NCBI GenBank assembly: GCA_927441425.1
Contig: CAKMKG010000011.1
Coordinates: 1 to 64,000, forward strand
Length of the DNA: 64,000 nt
Reading direction: 5' to 3'
DNA from: an uncultured Bacillota bacterium
GTDB lineage: Bacteria > Bacillota > Clostridia > Peptostreptococcales > Anaerovoracaceae
The position numbers were made by a program, and so were the translations under genes. Positions 7,791 through 16,171 of the stretch are shown piece after piece; position 1 is the first letter of the stretch, and every line of letters starts with the position of its first letter. Below the pieces are notes generated by a model that was not told the origin of the DNA, searched no databases, and saw only the letters and a list, made by a program, of their open reading frames with translations.

Positions 7791-8441
7791 ATGACCAACG
7801 TTTCCAATTTTAATAATCAGAATCAACAGGAAGAAATCGTAAATGCAATGTCTCATGGATTGGGTGTAGGATTGGCAGTAGCCGGAACGGCTGTGCTACT
7901 TGTATGCGCTGCATTATACAGTGATGCCATGGGTGTTATCAGTGCTTCGATTTATGGTTTCAGCTTAATCTGTCTCTTTACCATGTCAACACTCTATCAT
8001 TCCTTCAGGAATGCGAAAATTAAGAAGACATTTCAAATATTTGACCATTGCTCAATTTTTATTTTAATCGTTGGCAGTTATGCTCCGATCTGTCTTTCCT
8101 TACTTGGCGGCGCCCTTGGCTGGACACTTTTGGGAATCAATCTTTTCTTTGCAGTTGCAGGGATCGTCGCCAATGCGGTCAGTGTAAAGAAATGGCACAA
8201 GCTTTCTTTGGTTTTCTACTTGCTCATGGGCTGGTCGGTCATCTTCGCGATCAAACCACTGCTGCAGTTGATCTCACTCGGCGGATTTACACTTCTGCTG
8301 ATTGGCGGTTTGTCTTATTCCTTCGGTGTCATATTCTATAATGCGAAAAGGCCTCGTTTCATGCACTCGGTTTGGCATTTGTTTGTTCTCAGCGGAAGTA
8401 TTTTTCATTATTTCTTTGTACTTTTTTATGTGATTTTATAG
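7791..8441 (+). CDS. Hemolysin III family (PAQR/TrhA-like) membrane protein
   Basis: A seven-helix membrane protein of 216 aa. The family signature EIVNAMSHGLGVGLAVAGTA opens it, with the conserved Ser-His pair; TLYHSF, IFDHCSIFILIVGSYAPI and the C-terminal HSVWHLFVLSGSIFHYFFV supply the His/Asp residues that form the metal-site cluster of PAQR proteins. Bacterial members have been linked to membrane-lipid homeostasis; the haemolysin name is historical. Start ATG 7791 lies behind GGGGGGT. The paired palindromes upstream (7650-7702) may control it. Confidence 0.85.
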   Translation: MTNVSNFNNQNQQEEIVNAMSHGLGVGLAVAGTAVLLVCAALYSDAMGVISASIYGFSLICLFTMSTLYHSFRNAKIKKTFQIFDHCSIFILIVGSYAPICLSLLGGALGWTLLGINLFFAVAGIVANAVSVKKWHKLSLVFYLLMGWSVIFAIKPLLQLISLGGFTLLLIGGLSYSFGVIFYNAKRPRFMHSVWHLFVLSGSIFHYFFVLFYVIL

Positions 8442-8488
8442 AACCTGAACGTCGAACAAAATATTGATATAGAATTTTTGCGATTATT

Positions 8489-8517
8489 TTGCATTTTTTT
8501 TAAAACTGTGGTATAAT
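8489..8517 (+). promoter_or_regulatory. Strong sigma-A-type promoter
   Basis: TTGCAT (8489-8494), 17-bp spacer, TATAAT (8512-8517) with TGG extension of the -10. Transcription would start near 8524, about 135 nt before the first coding gene, so the transcript has a long leader. Confidence 0.65.
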
Positions 8518-8523
8518 AACAAT

Positions 8524-8618
8524 ATTGCAAAAGAAAGGATCCAATGGGCACGAAACATATTTATCAATAATTATGATATTTTCGACTCTTGTAATTTTAT
8601 TGCGGGAGTTTTTGTTTT
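8524..8618 (+). ncRNA. Candidate small RNA or attenuated leader
   Basis: The region runs from the start predicted by the promoter at 8489-8517 to a hairpin ACTCTTG (8585-8591)/CGGGAGT (8603-8609, two G-T pairs) followed by TTTTTGTTTT. That arrangement would give a ~90-nt RNA. No open frame with a ribosome site lies inside. It could be a small RNA, or a leader with partial termination before the 65-aa gene. No known riboswitch motif was recognised. Confidence 0.3.
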
Positions 8619-8658
8619 AATATATACTGCTGCTCAACATAAAAGGGAGGTAGATGAA

Positions 8659-8856
8659 ATGAGAACTGCTCTTAATTTATTAAATGAAATCAACGCGATG
8701 GGATTTGATCAACAGAATACCCTGAAACGTATGGACAAGATACTTGATAAAAAACTAGGTATTGAAGGCCGTAAACCGCTTTTTGATGAAACGCTGACGG
8801 AAGGGATGTATGATGACATCCTGAGTGTTTTCCAGAAGGAAGCGGAAAAAAAATAA
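8659..8856 (+). CDS. Small hypothetical protein (65 aa)
   Basis: Unrecognised, but likely real: ATG 8659 follows GGGAGG, and a strong promoter lies upstream. The sequence is predicted mostly helical and charged (LNLLNEINAMGFDQQNTLKRMDKILDK), with no hydrophobic segment, so it should be a small cytosolic protein. A 23-aa frame and a terminator follow. Confidence 0.45.
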   Translation: MRTALNLLNEINAMGFDQQNTLKRMDKILDKKLGIEGRKPLFDETLTEGMYDDILSVFQKEAEKK

Positions 8857-8912
8857 AGATGGATAAATGATTTTCTTGGCAATTAGAAAAGCGCAAGAAA
8901 GGATAATACAAA

Positions 8913-8984
8913 ATGAAAGAAAACCAATTTGCTGAGTTTGAGCTCACAGAAGAAGTCATTAAGGAATGTTTACAGTTGATATAA
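8913..8984 (+). CDS. Possible 23-aa small ORF
   Basis: ATG 8913 has an AGAAAGGA ribosome-like sequence upstream and encodes MKENQFAEFELTEEVIKECL plus three residues before TAA. It sits between the 65-aa gene and a terminator in one transcript. The acidic, amphipathic composition resembles its neighbour. Evidence for translation is only the ribosome site and position. Confidence 0.3.
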   Translation: MKENQFAEFELTEEVIKECLQLI

Positions 8985-9003
8985 CAGCCCTTAGGCAATA
9001 GGA

Positions 9004-9034
9004 ATAACCTTGGAGAAATCCAGGGTATTTTTTA
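9004..9034 (+). terminator. Rho-independent terminator
   Basis: ATAACCTTGGA (9004-9014) pairs with TCCAGGGTAT (9019-9028) through one bulged A and a G-T pair, with a GAAA loop and a run of six T. It ends the 65-aa/23-aa unit. Confidence 0.75.
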
Positions 9035-9054
9035 TGCAGTAAAAAATATATGGA

Positions 9055-9345
9055 TCAGGAAGATACTGTTTTGTTGATGGCCTCCTGTAATTCCTTCATG
9101 CTGGTACTGATGTTCCAGAGATTAAAGCGGCACGGAAATTTCGCACCGCAGGATTGGCATTCCACATATTGTTCGGAATTCATCAGTTCTCTCTTATCGT
9201 ACAGGAAGGAGAGAAACTCCTCCTGATTCTGTCGTCCGGGGGCATCGGAATCAACAACATAGGAATAAACATGGGAAGCCTCATATTTTACAACAAAATT
9301 GCTGTGTTGACAAATGGGACAAACTAAAGACTTCGAGTTATCCAT
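9055..9345 (-). CDS. Zinc-ribbon protein (CpXC-like, 96 aa)
   Basis: Two Cys pairs, CPIC near the N-terminus and CQSC near residue 73, form a zinc ribbon around a helical insert (QEEFLSFLYDKRELMNSEQY). This layout resembles CpXC-domain proteins of unknown function. I chose the ATG at 9345 because GGAGGT sits 4 nt upstream; the ATG at 9393 would overlap the preceding small gene. It is the second gene of a two-gene reverse-strand unit. Confidence 0.55.
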   Translation of the reverse strand: MDNSKSLVCPICQHSNFVVKYEASHVYSYVVDSDAPGRQNQEEFLSFLYDKRELMNSEQYVECQSCGAKFPCRFNLWNISTSMKELQEAINKTVSS

Positions 9346-9370
9346 TGCAACCTCCGTATTCCCTTTCCCG

Positions 9371-9523
9371 TCAATGCTTTTTCCGTTTTTCATGCTTACT
9401 TTCGTGAACGCCGATTTTTTGACCGTCTAAAATGCCTGCATCCGAATTATTAATCGGTTCAATTTTTCGCAGCTCAGGGTTGCTTTTCTCCCGATCTTTC
9501 CATCTGTTTTTATTGTTATCCAT
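9371..9523 (-). CDS. Small basic hypothetical protein (50 aa)
   Basis: Reading the reverse strand from ATG at 9523 gives MDNNKNRWKDREKSN... to HEKRKKH and TGA at 9371. A GGAGCA ribosome site is 8-10 nt upstream. The protein is highly charged and lacks hydrophobic segments; family unknown. Its stop lies 25 nt before the zinc-ribbon start, and that gap holds the ribosome site of the next gene, which argues for a two-gene operon. Confidence 0.45.
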   Translation of the reverse strand: MDNNKNRWKDREKSNPELRKIEPINNSDAGILDGQKIGVHESKHEKRKKH

Positions 9524-9619
9524 ACCCTTGCTCCTCTCGCATTTGAAAATTCTTCGTATCCATAGTTTTTCTTATAGGCCGGAACATTATACCTTTACAA
9601 TAGAAAATAACTGTCACAA

Positions 9620-9655
9620 AAGTAAAAGACGGCGCTGAAGATTCAGCATCCGTCT
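9620..9655 (-). terminator. Rho-independent terminator for the Fe-alcohol dehydrogenase gene
   Basis: AGACGG (9627-9632)/CCGTCT (9650-9655) enclose GCTGAA/TTCAGC. Read on the reverse strand the hairpin is followed by TTTTACTTTTG, and it lies 33 bp beyond the dehydrogenase stop. Confidence 0.65.
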
Positions 9656-9687
9656 AAAGTCGAAATTGAGTATGTTTTTATGAGGCA

Positions 9688-10851
9688 TCAACGATAAGAA
9701 TCTTCAAGAATCTGAATCGTATCTTCCCTGGAAATCGTACATGGATCAACCTGATACAGACCGCCCATGGTTGCATAGGCATTATCTGCTATTTTGCTGA
9801 TTTCATCCCTCTGAATTCCGTAGTCGGACATTTTCAGTTGATCTACTCCGCAGGACTTTTGCAGCGTCTGCAGGGCTGCTACAAAATCCATCGGCTGGTC
9901 CGCATCGGATTTCCCAAGGGCTTTGGCCATATCGATCAGTCGCTCGTCACAGCTGCCTGATTTTGCAAGGAAGGTATAGTAGGCATTGCTGATCATGATC
10001 AAGCCTGCACCGTGGGTGAGCTGATAGTGATATGCGCTCATTGCGTGCTCGATAGAATGCTCAGAGATACAGCCAGAGGTGGATTCAACGATGCCGGCCA
10101 GCGTATTGGCCAAAGCAACATCGGCTCTGGCAGCTTCATCGCTTCCGTCTGCAACCGCCTTTGCTAGGCTCTTTCCGATGAGGGAGATGGACTTGAGTGC
10201 AAATAAGTCACTCATTTCATTGGCCGTGTTATTCAGATAACCTTCCGTACTATGAAACAGTGCGTCGAAGCCTTGATAAGCGGTCAAATCAGACGGTACA
10301 CTCATCATCAAATCAGGATCGACGATGGAGAGCACAGGAAAGGTTCTTTCATATCCAAATCCGATCTTTTCCTCACCATTGGTAATCACCGTCCATGGGT
10401 CCGCTTCCGTTCCGGTACCGGCTGTTGTTGTAATGGCAATGACCGGCAGGGGGGCGTTCAACACAGGCTTCCCTTTACCTGTTCCGCCGAAAATGTAATC
10501 CCAGTAATCTCCATCATTGGTTGCCATAACGGCAATCGACTTGGCAGAATCAATACTGCTGCCACCGCCGAGACCGATGATAAAGTCGCAATTTTGCGCC
10601 TTGGCGAGGGCGGCACCTTCCATGACATGATCCTTTATGGGATTCGGTAGGATCTTATCAAACAGCACATGGGTAACGCCGGCTTTTTGAAGCTGTTCCT
10701 CCAGTCTTGTAAGATAACCGTTCTTTTTCATGGACTGTCCAGCTGAAATAACGATCAGGGCCTTGCTCCCGGGCAGCATCTGCTTGTGCAGTGTGTTCAA
10801 TTTTCCTTTTCCAAAAAGGATCCGTGTCGGCATATAATAATTAAAACTCAT
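9688..10851 (-). CDS. Iron-containing alcohol dehydrogenase
   Basis: A group III (Fe-dependent) NAD(P)-linked dehydrogenase of 387 aa. The nucleotide-binding motif GGGSSIDSAK is at 95-104. Metal ligands expected for the family are D196 and H200 (FDALFHSTEGYL), with further His residues in EHSIEHAMSAYHYQLTHG (H265, H269, H280). TTTAGTGTEA (141-150) is also typical. The physiological alcohol or aldehyde cannot be read from the sequence. It is monocistronic, with a terminator downstream. Confidence 0.88.
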   Translation of the reverse strand: MSFNYYMPTRILFGKGKLNTLHKQMLPGSKALIVISAGQSMKKNGYLTRLEEQLQKAGVTHVLFDKILPNPIKDHVMEGAALAKAQNCDFIIGLGGGSSIDSAKSIAVMATNDGDYWDYIFGGTGKGKPVLNAPLPVIAITTTAGTGTEADPWTVITNGEEKIGFGYERTFPVLSIVDPDLMMSVPSDLTAYQGFDALFHSTEGYLNNTANEMSDLFALKSISLIGKSLAKAVADGSDEAARADVALANTLAGIVESTSGCISEHSIEHAMSAYHYQLTHGAGLIMISNAYYTFLAKSGSCDERLIDMAKALGKSDADQPMDFVAALQTLQKSCGVDQLKMSDYGIQRDEISKIADNAYATMGGLYQVDPCTISREDTIQILEDSYR

Positions 10852-10994
10852 TGTATCATCCTTTCGATTTTAGTGTTTCTTTAATCTTACCCATAATTTG
10901 GCTTACTAGTCAATCTTATTTTGATCTTTTTTCGACGGAATAGATAAGACGGGAATGGTAATAATATTAGAAAATGATGGAAGAGGTGACTCCT

Positions 10995-11723
10995 TTGAAT
11001 GAAGCATTGGTTGAAATCGTTCGGGCGCTGATCGCCTTTTTTACCCTTCTGATTTTCACGAGATTATTAGGGAAGCAGCAGATGAGCCAATTGACCTTCT
11101 TTGATTATGTATTGGGCATAACGGTAGGGTCCATTGCAGCATCCCTGACAATTGAATTAACCTACGACCCATGGCCGATGTGGCTTGGTCTGGTTACTTG
11201 GATCCTTGCTGTTTTAGCGTTTCAGCTCATAACCGTTAAATGGAGATATGCCTCGAAATATATTGATGGTGAGCCCACCGTCGTAATTATGAATGGCATG
11301 ATCATGGAAGCGGCTATGAAGAAGCTTAGATATCGGATCAGCGACCTTACAGAGCAGCTCAGGGATAAGGGTGTGTTTGATATTTCTCAAGTGGAATTTG
11401 CAGTTCTGGAGGTGAGTGGAAAACTGACAGTCTTGAAAAAATCTCAGTATCAGCCGGTCACACCAAAAGACATGAACATCAAGACCATGTATAGCGGGAT
11501 AGGCACAGAACTTATTTATGATGGAGTAGTTGTTGAGAATAACCTGAAGCAGGTGAACCGCGACAAAAAATGGCTACAGAAAGAGTTGAAACGGATGGGA
11601 ATCAACGATGTATCCGAAGTTTTTTTCGCAACACTGGAAACAACGGGGAAGCTATATGTTGACCGGTATCAGGACCATATAAAAAACAAAACGGATATCA
11701 GTGATTTTGATGGACCTTATTAA
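10995..11723 (+). CDS. YetF-like DUF421 membrane protein
   Basis: Three N-terminal membrane helices (about residues 5-25, 33-53 and 60-80) precede a cytosolic part made of two small repeated alpha/beta folds with GVFDISQVEFAVLEVSGKLTV and a similar NDVSEVFFATLETTGKLYV. This is the DUF421 layout, including ARLLGKQQMSQLTFFDYV-like sequence near the start. In Bacillus such proteins are spore-membrane or envelope proteins of unclear function. TTG 10995 was preferred over ATG 10974 because GAGGTG sits 6 nt before it. A DUF4363 gene follows 12 bp downstream. Confidence 0.78.
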   Translation: MNEALVEIVRALIAFFTLLIFTRLLGKQQMSQLTFFDYVLGITVGSIAASLTIELTYDPWPMWLGLVTWILAVLAFQLITVKWRYASKYIDGEPTVVIMNGMIMEAAMKKLRYRISDLTEQLRDKGVFDISQVEFAVLEVSGKLTVLKKSQYQPVTPKDMNIKTMYSGIGTELIYDGVVVENNLKQVNRDKKWLQKELKRMGINDVSEVFFATLETTGKLYVDRYQDHIKNKTDISDFDGPY

Positions 11724-11735
11724 GAGGAGGGAAGA

Positions 11736-12104
11736 ATGAAAAAGATCGTCGCGGTTTTAATTCCGGTTTTACTGATTGTTTTTTTTATATTAATTATGAT
11801 CGGTGATCCATTCTTAAAACAGTCTTTCTCAGATAACGATAATGTGCCGGATATCATTAAAGAGATAAAAGCTGATGTAAACAATGACAACTGGGCCGAT
11901 GTAAAAGTTGGTGCCGATGAATTGGAGGAGGCTTGGCATATCATTACAAGCCGGGTGCAGTTCAGTACGGATCGAGAAGTATTGGATGATGGGGAAGTAA
12001 GTATTGCAAGAATGAAAGGCTTTATCGAGGCCAATGATAAAGCAGGGACGCTGGCGGAATTGGGTGCGGTGAAAAGACATTGGACCGATATCGGTGCGTA
12101 TTAA
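11736..12104 (+). CDS. DUF4363 family protein
   Basis: 122 aa with one N-terminal hydrophobic anchor (residues 4-24) and an extracytoplasmic helical domain. DUF4363 genes commonly follow DUF421/YetF genes in Clostridia, and that context supports the call. The ATG follows AGGAGGG by a few bases. The pair is presumably one operon ended by the terminator at 12143. Function unknown. Confidence 0.65.
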   Translation: MKKIVAVLIPVLLIVFFILIMIGDPFLKQSFSDNDNVPDIIKEIKADVNNDNWADVKVGADELEEAWHIITSRVQFSTDREVLDDGEVSIARMKGFIEANDKAGTLAELGAVKRHWTDIGAY

Positions 12105-12142
12105 CCAGGATAAGAGGCTGGGTAGATAGGAAGAAGTGCAAT

Positions 12143-12174
12143 AAAAGCTAGGTTTGGATACCTAGCTTTTGTTT
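12143..12174 (+). terminator. Rho-independent terminator
   Basis: AAAAGCTAGG (12143-12152) pairs perfectly with CCTAGCTTTT (12161-12170), followed by GTTTT. It closes the YetF/DUF4363 unit. Confidence 0.85.
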
Positions 12175-12253
12175 TACACGTATTGTATAATGTTTACATA
12201 TTAATCCAAATTTTGGCCGTAACCAAGTGGAAGCAAGAAAGGAAGCCGGTATC

Positions 12254-13447
12254 ATGAAAGAGAAAAAGCTGTACAATTTTCTTAAATTCATGCTTTCCGT
12301 TGTACTGTTCGTCAGTGCCGTTTATTTCGAGAATGCCCAACAGGAGCGTATTATCCTGCTTGTCATACTTTTCGCCGTCTTTCTGTGCAGCGGACTCGCC
12401 CGATGCTTTCTGAAGCAGGCGCATTTTTCTTTTTATTTGACCTTTTATCTGGATATTGCATTGGTCTTCTTCATGGAACAGAACTCCAGATTGCTGATCA
12501 ATTATTTTTTCCACTCATTTTATATCATCGTGCTGCTGGAGGCAGCGCTTTCCTTGAATCTGAAAAGAGGGATTATCATTGGAGCCGCAGCCGTCCTTGT
12601 ATCCCTGATCAAATACGGTTATCTCATCTATTATAAATTCAACATGGCCAATATATCGCAGATGGCCTTTTTCCTGCTGGTCAATATGCTGATACTGGTG
12701 ATTGCTGGCTTTGCACAGCATAACAGGGAGGAGAGGCAAAGGAAGGATGTTCTGTACAAAGAATTGCTGGACACCCATAGGCAGCTGAAGCAATACACGG
12801 ATGAAGTCAAACGCCTCTCTGTGATCGAGGAAAGAAACCGCATTGCCCGGGATATCCACGATACCATCGGACATAACATGACCGCACTAATCATGCAGCT
12901 TCAGATGGCGGAGCATTTATACAAGGAAGATACAAAGAGAGCAGAGGAGCTGCTGGCAAACGCAGTTATGACGGCAAAGGACAGTCTATCCGGGATCCGA
13001 AAGGTATTTGAGACCTTGCGGGGAGAAGAAGCCGGAAACGATTCCGATGATGCGATCCGTCTTTTGGTTTCTGAATTCTCCGAGAAGACAGGCGTGATGA
13101 TTCGTCTTAGGATCACAGATGAGAAGGAAGAAGGAAATTTAAATCCCCATCTTGAAAAGAAAAATCCTGCTGCCGGGATGACGCTGTATCGTATTGTGCA
13201 GGAGGCATTGACCAATGCGGTTCGTCACGGGAAAGCAACGGAGGTCTCCATTATCATAGAATATTTGCCGAAGGAAATCCGCTTCCATATTCTGGACAAC
13301 GGAATCGGCGTGGAGGAATGCAAGGAGGGTTATGGCCTGAAAGGGATCAGGGAAAGAGCGGAGGCCTTTGGCGGCACGGTAACGATTGAGACGGGACAGG
13401 GATTTTCTGTCCGGGGTGTTTTATATTTGGAGGATAAAAATGATTAA
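12254..13447 (+). CDS. NarL-family sensor histidine kinase (LnrJ/YfiJ-like)
   Basis: The N-terminal ~155 residues contain about five to six membrane helices with no large external domain, so the signal is probably sensed in the membrane. A HisKA_3 dimerisation domain follows with phospho-accepting His202 in IARDIHDTIGHN, then a HATPase_c domain (N-box EALTNAVRHG, DNGIGVE, GYGLKGIRERAEAFGG). ATG 12254 has GAAAGGAAG 9 nt upstream. The stop overlaps the start of the response regulator. The following lipoprotein and ABC genes give the set the composition of the B. subtilis LnrJK-LMN cluster. Confidence 0.88.
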   Translation: MKEKKLYNFLKFMLSVVLFVSAVYFENAQQERIILLVILFAVFLCSGLARCFLKQAHFSFYLTFYLDIALVFFMEQNSRLLINYFFHSFYIIVLLEAALSLNLKRGIIIGAAAVLVSLIKYGYLIYYKFNMANISQMAFFLLVNMLILVIAGFAQHNREERQRKDVLYKELLDTHRQLKQYTDEVKRLSVIEERNRIARDIHDTIGHNMTALIMQLQMAEHLYKEDTKRAEELLANAVMTAKDSLSGIRKVFETLRGEEAGNDSDDAIRLLVSEFSEKTGVMIRLRITDEKEEGNLNPHLEKKNPAAGMTLYRIVQEALTNAVRHGKATEVSIIIEYLPKEIRFHILDNGIGVEECKEGYGLKGIRERAEAFGGTVTIETGQGFSVRGVLYLEDKND

Positions 13448-14087
13448 AGTACTGCTGGTTGATGATCAGAGTATTCTGGTGGAAGGCCTGAAGCTCATAT
13501 TGGGAAAAGAAGAGGATCTGCTGATTTGTGGTTCTGCCGGCGACGGAAAAGGCGCCTATGAAGCATGCCAATGGAGCAGCCCCGACGTGGTACTGATGGA
13601 CATTAAGATGCCGGGGGTCAACGGTGTTGATGCGACAGCTATGATCAAAAAAGAGTTTCCCCATATCAAAATTCTTGTACTGACCACCTTCAACGATGAC
13701 GAATATATCTATGAAGCGTTGAAGCACGGCGCATCGGGCTATCTGCTGAAGGATACCTCTCCTGCGGAGATTGCAGCGGCTATCCGTACCGTATACAACG
13801 GAGGCGCTTTAATCCAGTCTGAGGTTGCGGTCAAGGTTCTGGATCAGTTTTCGGAGCTTGCAAAGGGAAAAAAAGTAAAGCAGCTTGATCCCAGAACCGT
13901 GCAGCTGACGGAACGGGAAATCGATATCTGCCGGCTGATTGCAGAAGGGAAAAACAATCAGGAGATCGCAGGGGAATTATATCTGAGCGAGGGTACGGTG
14001 AAAAATCACATGACAAGGATCCTGATCAAGCTGGATTTGAGAGATAGAACACAGCTTGCGGTATTCACAATAAAAAATGATCTTTAG
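13440..14087 (+). CDS. NarL/FixJ-family response regulator (LnrK/YfiK-like)
   Basis: Receiver domain with the acidic pocket DD (8-9), phospho-acceptor D54 (VLMDIKMPG) and K104 (YLLKD), then a LuxR-type helix-turn-helix (LTEREIDICRLIAEGKNNQEIA ... VKNHMTRILIKLDLR). The start overlaps the kinase gene by 8 bp, so the two are translationally coupled. It probably controls the downstream lipoprotein/ABC genes. The start was moved in from 13386, which lies inside the kinase frame with no ribosome site. Confidence 0.9.
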   Translation: MIKVLLVDDQSILVEGLKLILGKEEDLLICGSAGDGKGAYEACQWSSPDVVLMDIKMPGVNGVDATAMIKKEFPHIKILVLTTFNDDEYIYEALKHGASGYLLKDTSPAEIAAAIRTVYNGGALIQSEVAVKVLDQFSELAKGKKVKQLDPRTVQLTEREIDICRLIAEGKNNQEIAGELYLSEGTVKNHMTRILIKLDLRDRTQLAVFTIKNDL

Positions 14088-14217
14088 AAATAGTGCAAAA
14101 AGTCATAGGTCCGGGCAGGCGGAAAGTGATTTAAGATACAAGAGAAAGCTACGAAAAGCGGATAGAATGATGGTATCAATCGGGGATTACCCCAAAATAC
14201 CATAGGAGGGATCGAAT

Positions 14218-15216
14218 ATGAAAAGGATATTTGCAGCGATGCTGGTTCTGCTGGTCACTGCACTGGCGGTAACGGGCTGTGGGGCAAACTCACTGGCTGA
14301 TTATAAACAAGCGCTGGACAAAACGGATCAGATCACAAAAGGACAGAGCTCGGGAGAATTCGCAGTAGCCATGGATTTCAATACAGATGGGATGACACAG
14401 GAAGAAATCAATGAACTAAATTATTATAAAAACATATCGGGAAGCTTTCAGAATACCTTTGACTACAGCAATAATCAGGAGATTTACCGGAATTATATTA
14501 ATATGGGTGGCCTGGGATTCGATATCGACATCTTCAAGAACGGAGAGGAGATGTTCGTAAAGCTTCCAATCATCGGAAAATACATGAATACTGATGAGCT
14601 GATGAAGGAGATTAAAAAAAGTCCGGTAGAGAAGCCGGATTTTCTGTCCGAGGATACGTTGGAATCACTGGGCGAGGCATGGGTCGGTATGCTGAAGGAG
14701 GAAGACATTTTCAAGGGCAAGGATATTGTGCTGACAACACCGGATGGAGAAGTTAAAACGACAGTTTATACCATAACTCTAAATGCCGATCAGATAAAAG
14801 CATTCGCTGAGATAGCGATCAGCATTTTGTCGGAGGATGAAGCACTGAGAAGCAACATCGAAGATTTATTAGCCAAAAATGCGAATCAGCCGGAACTACC
14901 GGATTTTGATGAACTCGTCGTTAAAATAAGAGAGCATATGAAAATGGATGCCATTGAAAGTTTCCAATACACAGCCTATGTGGATATTGACGGATACATC
15001 GTCAATGAAGTGATAGCGGTTGAGATCACGAAGGTAGCCAAGAACGCTGGAGAGCCAAAGGAGATCAGCTTCTATCTGGAAGTAAAGAACTTTGATATCA
15101 ACAAGGATCAAAAAATTGAGTTTCCGGTGCTTACAGAGGAAAATACATTGAAGGCAGATGAGTTGGGGCAAAGGATGCCGTCGCTGTTCAAGAATATGTT
15201 TCAAACACAAAAATAA
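14218..15216 (+). CDS. Lipoprotein upstream of ABC exporter
   Basis: Signal peptide with lipobox AVTGC (Cys about residue 21). The mature ~310 residues are soluble and acidic. A repeated beta-strand pattern (GEFAVAMDFNTDG ... YYKNISGSFQNTFDYSN) resembles LppX/LolA-like lipid-binding or DUF6612-type lipoproteins, but I cannot assign the family firmly. It ends 12 bp before the ATPase start, so it belongs to the ABC operon. B. subtilis LnrLMN has no such lipoprotein as far as I recall; here it could help capture or hand over a hydrophobic substrate. Confidence 0.6.
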   Translation: MKRIFAAMLVLLVTALAVTGCGANSLADYKQALDKTDQITKGQSSGEFAVAMDFNTDGMTQEEINELNYYKNISGSFQNTFDYSNNQEIYRNYINMGGLGFDIDIFKNGEEMFVKLPIIGKYMNTDELMKEIKKSPVEKPDFLSEDTLESLGEAWVGMLKEEDIFKGKDIVLTTPDGEVKTTVYTITLNADQIKAFAEIAISILSEDEALRSNIEDLLAKNANQPELPDFDELVVKIREHMKMDAIESFQYTAYVDIDGYIVNEVIAVEITKVAKNAGEPKEISFYLEVKNFDINKDQKIEFPVLTEENTLKADELGQRMPSLFKNMFQTQK

Positions 15217-15228
15217 GGAGTGAGCAAG

Positions 15229-16158
15229 TTGCTGAAAGTCGAAAATCTACAAAAAAACTTTGGAAACATCATGGCGGTTGACGGAATTTCCTTTGAAGTC
15301 AGGAAAGGCGAGGTTTTTGGCCTGCTAGGTCCAAACGGAGCGGGAAAATCCACGACAATATCTGTACTGTCCACCTTGCTTCCTCCTTCTGACGGAGTCG
15401 TTCTGTTTGAGGGAAAGAACATTTTTGAGGAACCAAAAGCGATCCAAAGTAAATTAGGAGTGGTGCCCCAGGACATTGCGCTGTATCCGACCCTATCGGG
15501 ATATGAAAATTTATCCTTCTGGGGGAATCTATACGGGCTGACCGGCAGAGAACTGAAAAAGAGGATCGAAGAAGTCTGTGAAATCATCGGTCTAAGTGAA
15601 AGAATAAAGGATCGCGTTGATAAATACTCCGGCGGGATGAAGAGGAGACTCAACATCGGGGCAGCACTGCTGCATATGCCGGAGCTGCTCATCATGGATG
15701 AACCGACGGTGGGGATCGATCCACAGTCGCGAAATCACATTCTCGATACAGTGCTTGAATTGAACCGACAGGGCATGACGATCATCTATACCAGCCATTA
15801 CATGGAGGAGGTTGAGTATCTTTGCAGCAGGATCTGCATTATGGATCAGGGAAAAATCATTGCAGCGGGCAGCAAGGATGAGTTGGTCGAAATGATCAGC
15901 GGGAAAACTGAGATCGCACTCCTTCTGGAATCGATGGACCAGGAGATCGTAAAGACGGTTGGCAGTATAAAGGGGATCGACAGCATGGTGCATCAGGAGA
16001 ATCAGATATTGATCCGTTGTGAGAATGCCGACATGATTCTGGCAGACATTATCGCCAGCATTACAGCAAGCGGAAATCATCTCAGATCCGTTGATGTGAA
16101 AAAGCCGAATCTCGAAGCCGTTTTCCTTCATCTGACAGGCAAAGCGTTAAGAGACTAA
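15229..16158 (+). CDS. ABC transporter ATP-binding protein (LnrL/drug-export type)
   Basis: Complete nucleotide-binding domain: Walker A GPNGAGKST, Q-loop VVPQDIALYPTL, signature YSGGMKRRLNIG, Walker B LLIMDEPTVGID and H-loop YTSHYMEEV. The C-terminal ~80 residues form the extension seen in ABC-2 drug/lipid exporters. TTG 15229 was chosen: AAGGAG at 15215-15220 is 8 nt upstream, whereas the in-frame GTG at 15220 overlaps it. It pairs with the two permeases downstream. Confidence 0.9.
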   Translation: MLKVENLQKNFGNIMAVDGISFEVRKGEVFGLLGPNGAGKSTTISVLSTLLPPSDGVVLFEGKNIFEEPKAIQSKLGVVPQDIALYPTLSGYENLSFWGNLYGLTGRELKKRIEEVCEIIGLSERIKDRVDKYSGGMKRRLNIGAALLHMPELLIMDEPTVGIDPQSRNHILDTVLELNRQGMTIIYTSHYMEEVEYLCSRICIMDQGKIIAAGSKDELVEMISGKTEIALLLESMDQEIVKTVGSIKGIDSMVHQENQILIRCENADMILADIIASITASGNHLRSVDVKKPNLEAVFLHLTGKALRD

Positions 16159-16171
16159 AGGAGAGAATGGA

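Noticed and set aside
9432..9638. Forward frame of 68 codons between the zinc-ribbon and dehydrogenase genes
   Set aside because: It overlaps the terminator hairpin at 9620-9655 and is antisense to the better supported 50-aa gene; no ribosome site.
15592..16131. Reverse-strand frame of 179 codons over the ABC ATPase gene
   Set aside because: Antisense to an ATPase with all motifs intact; no ribosome site.
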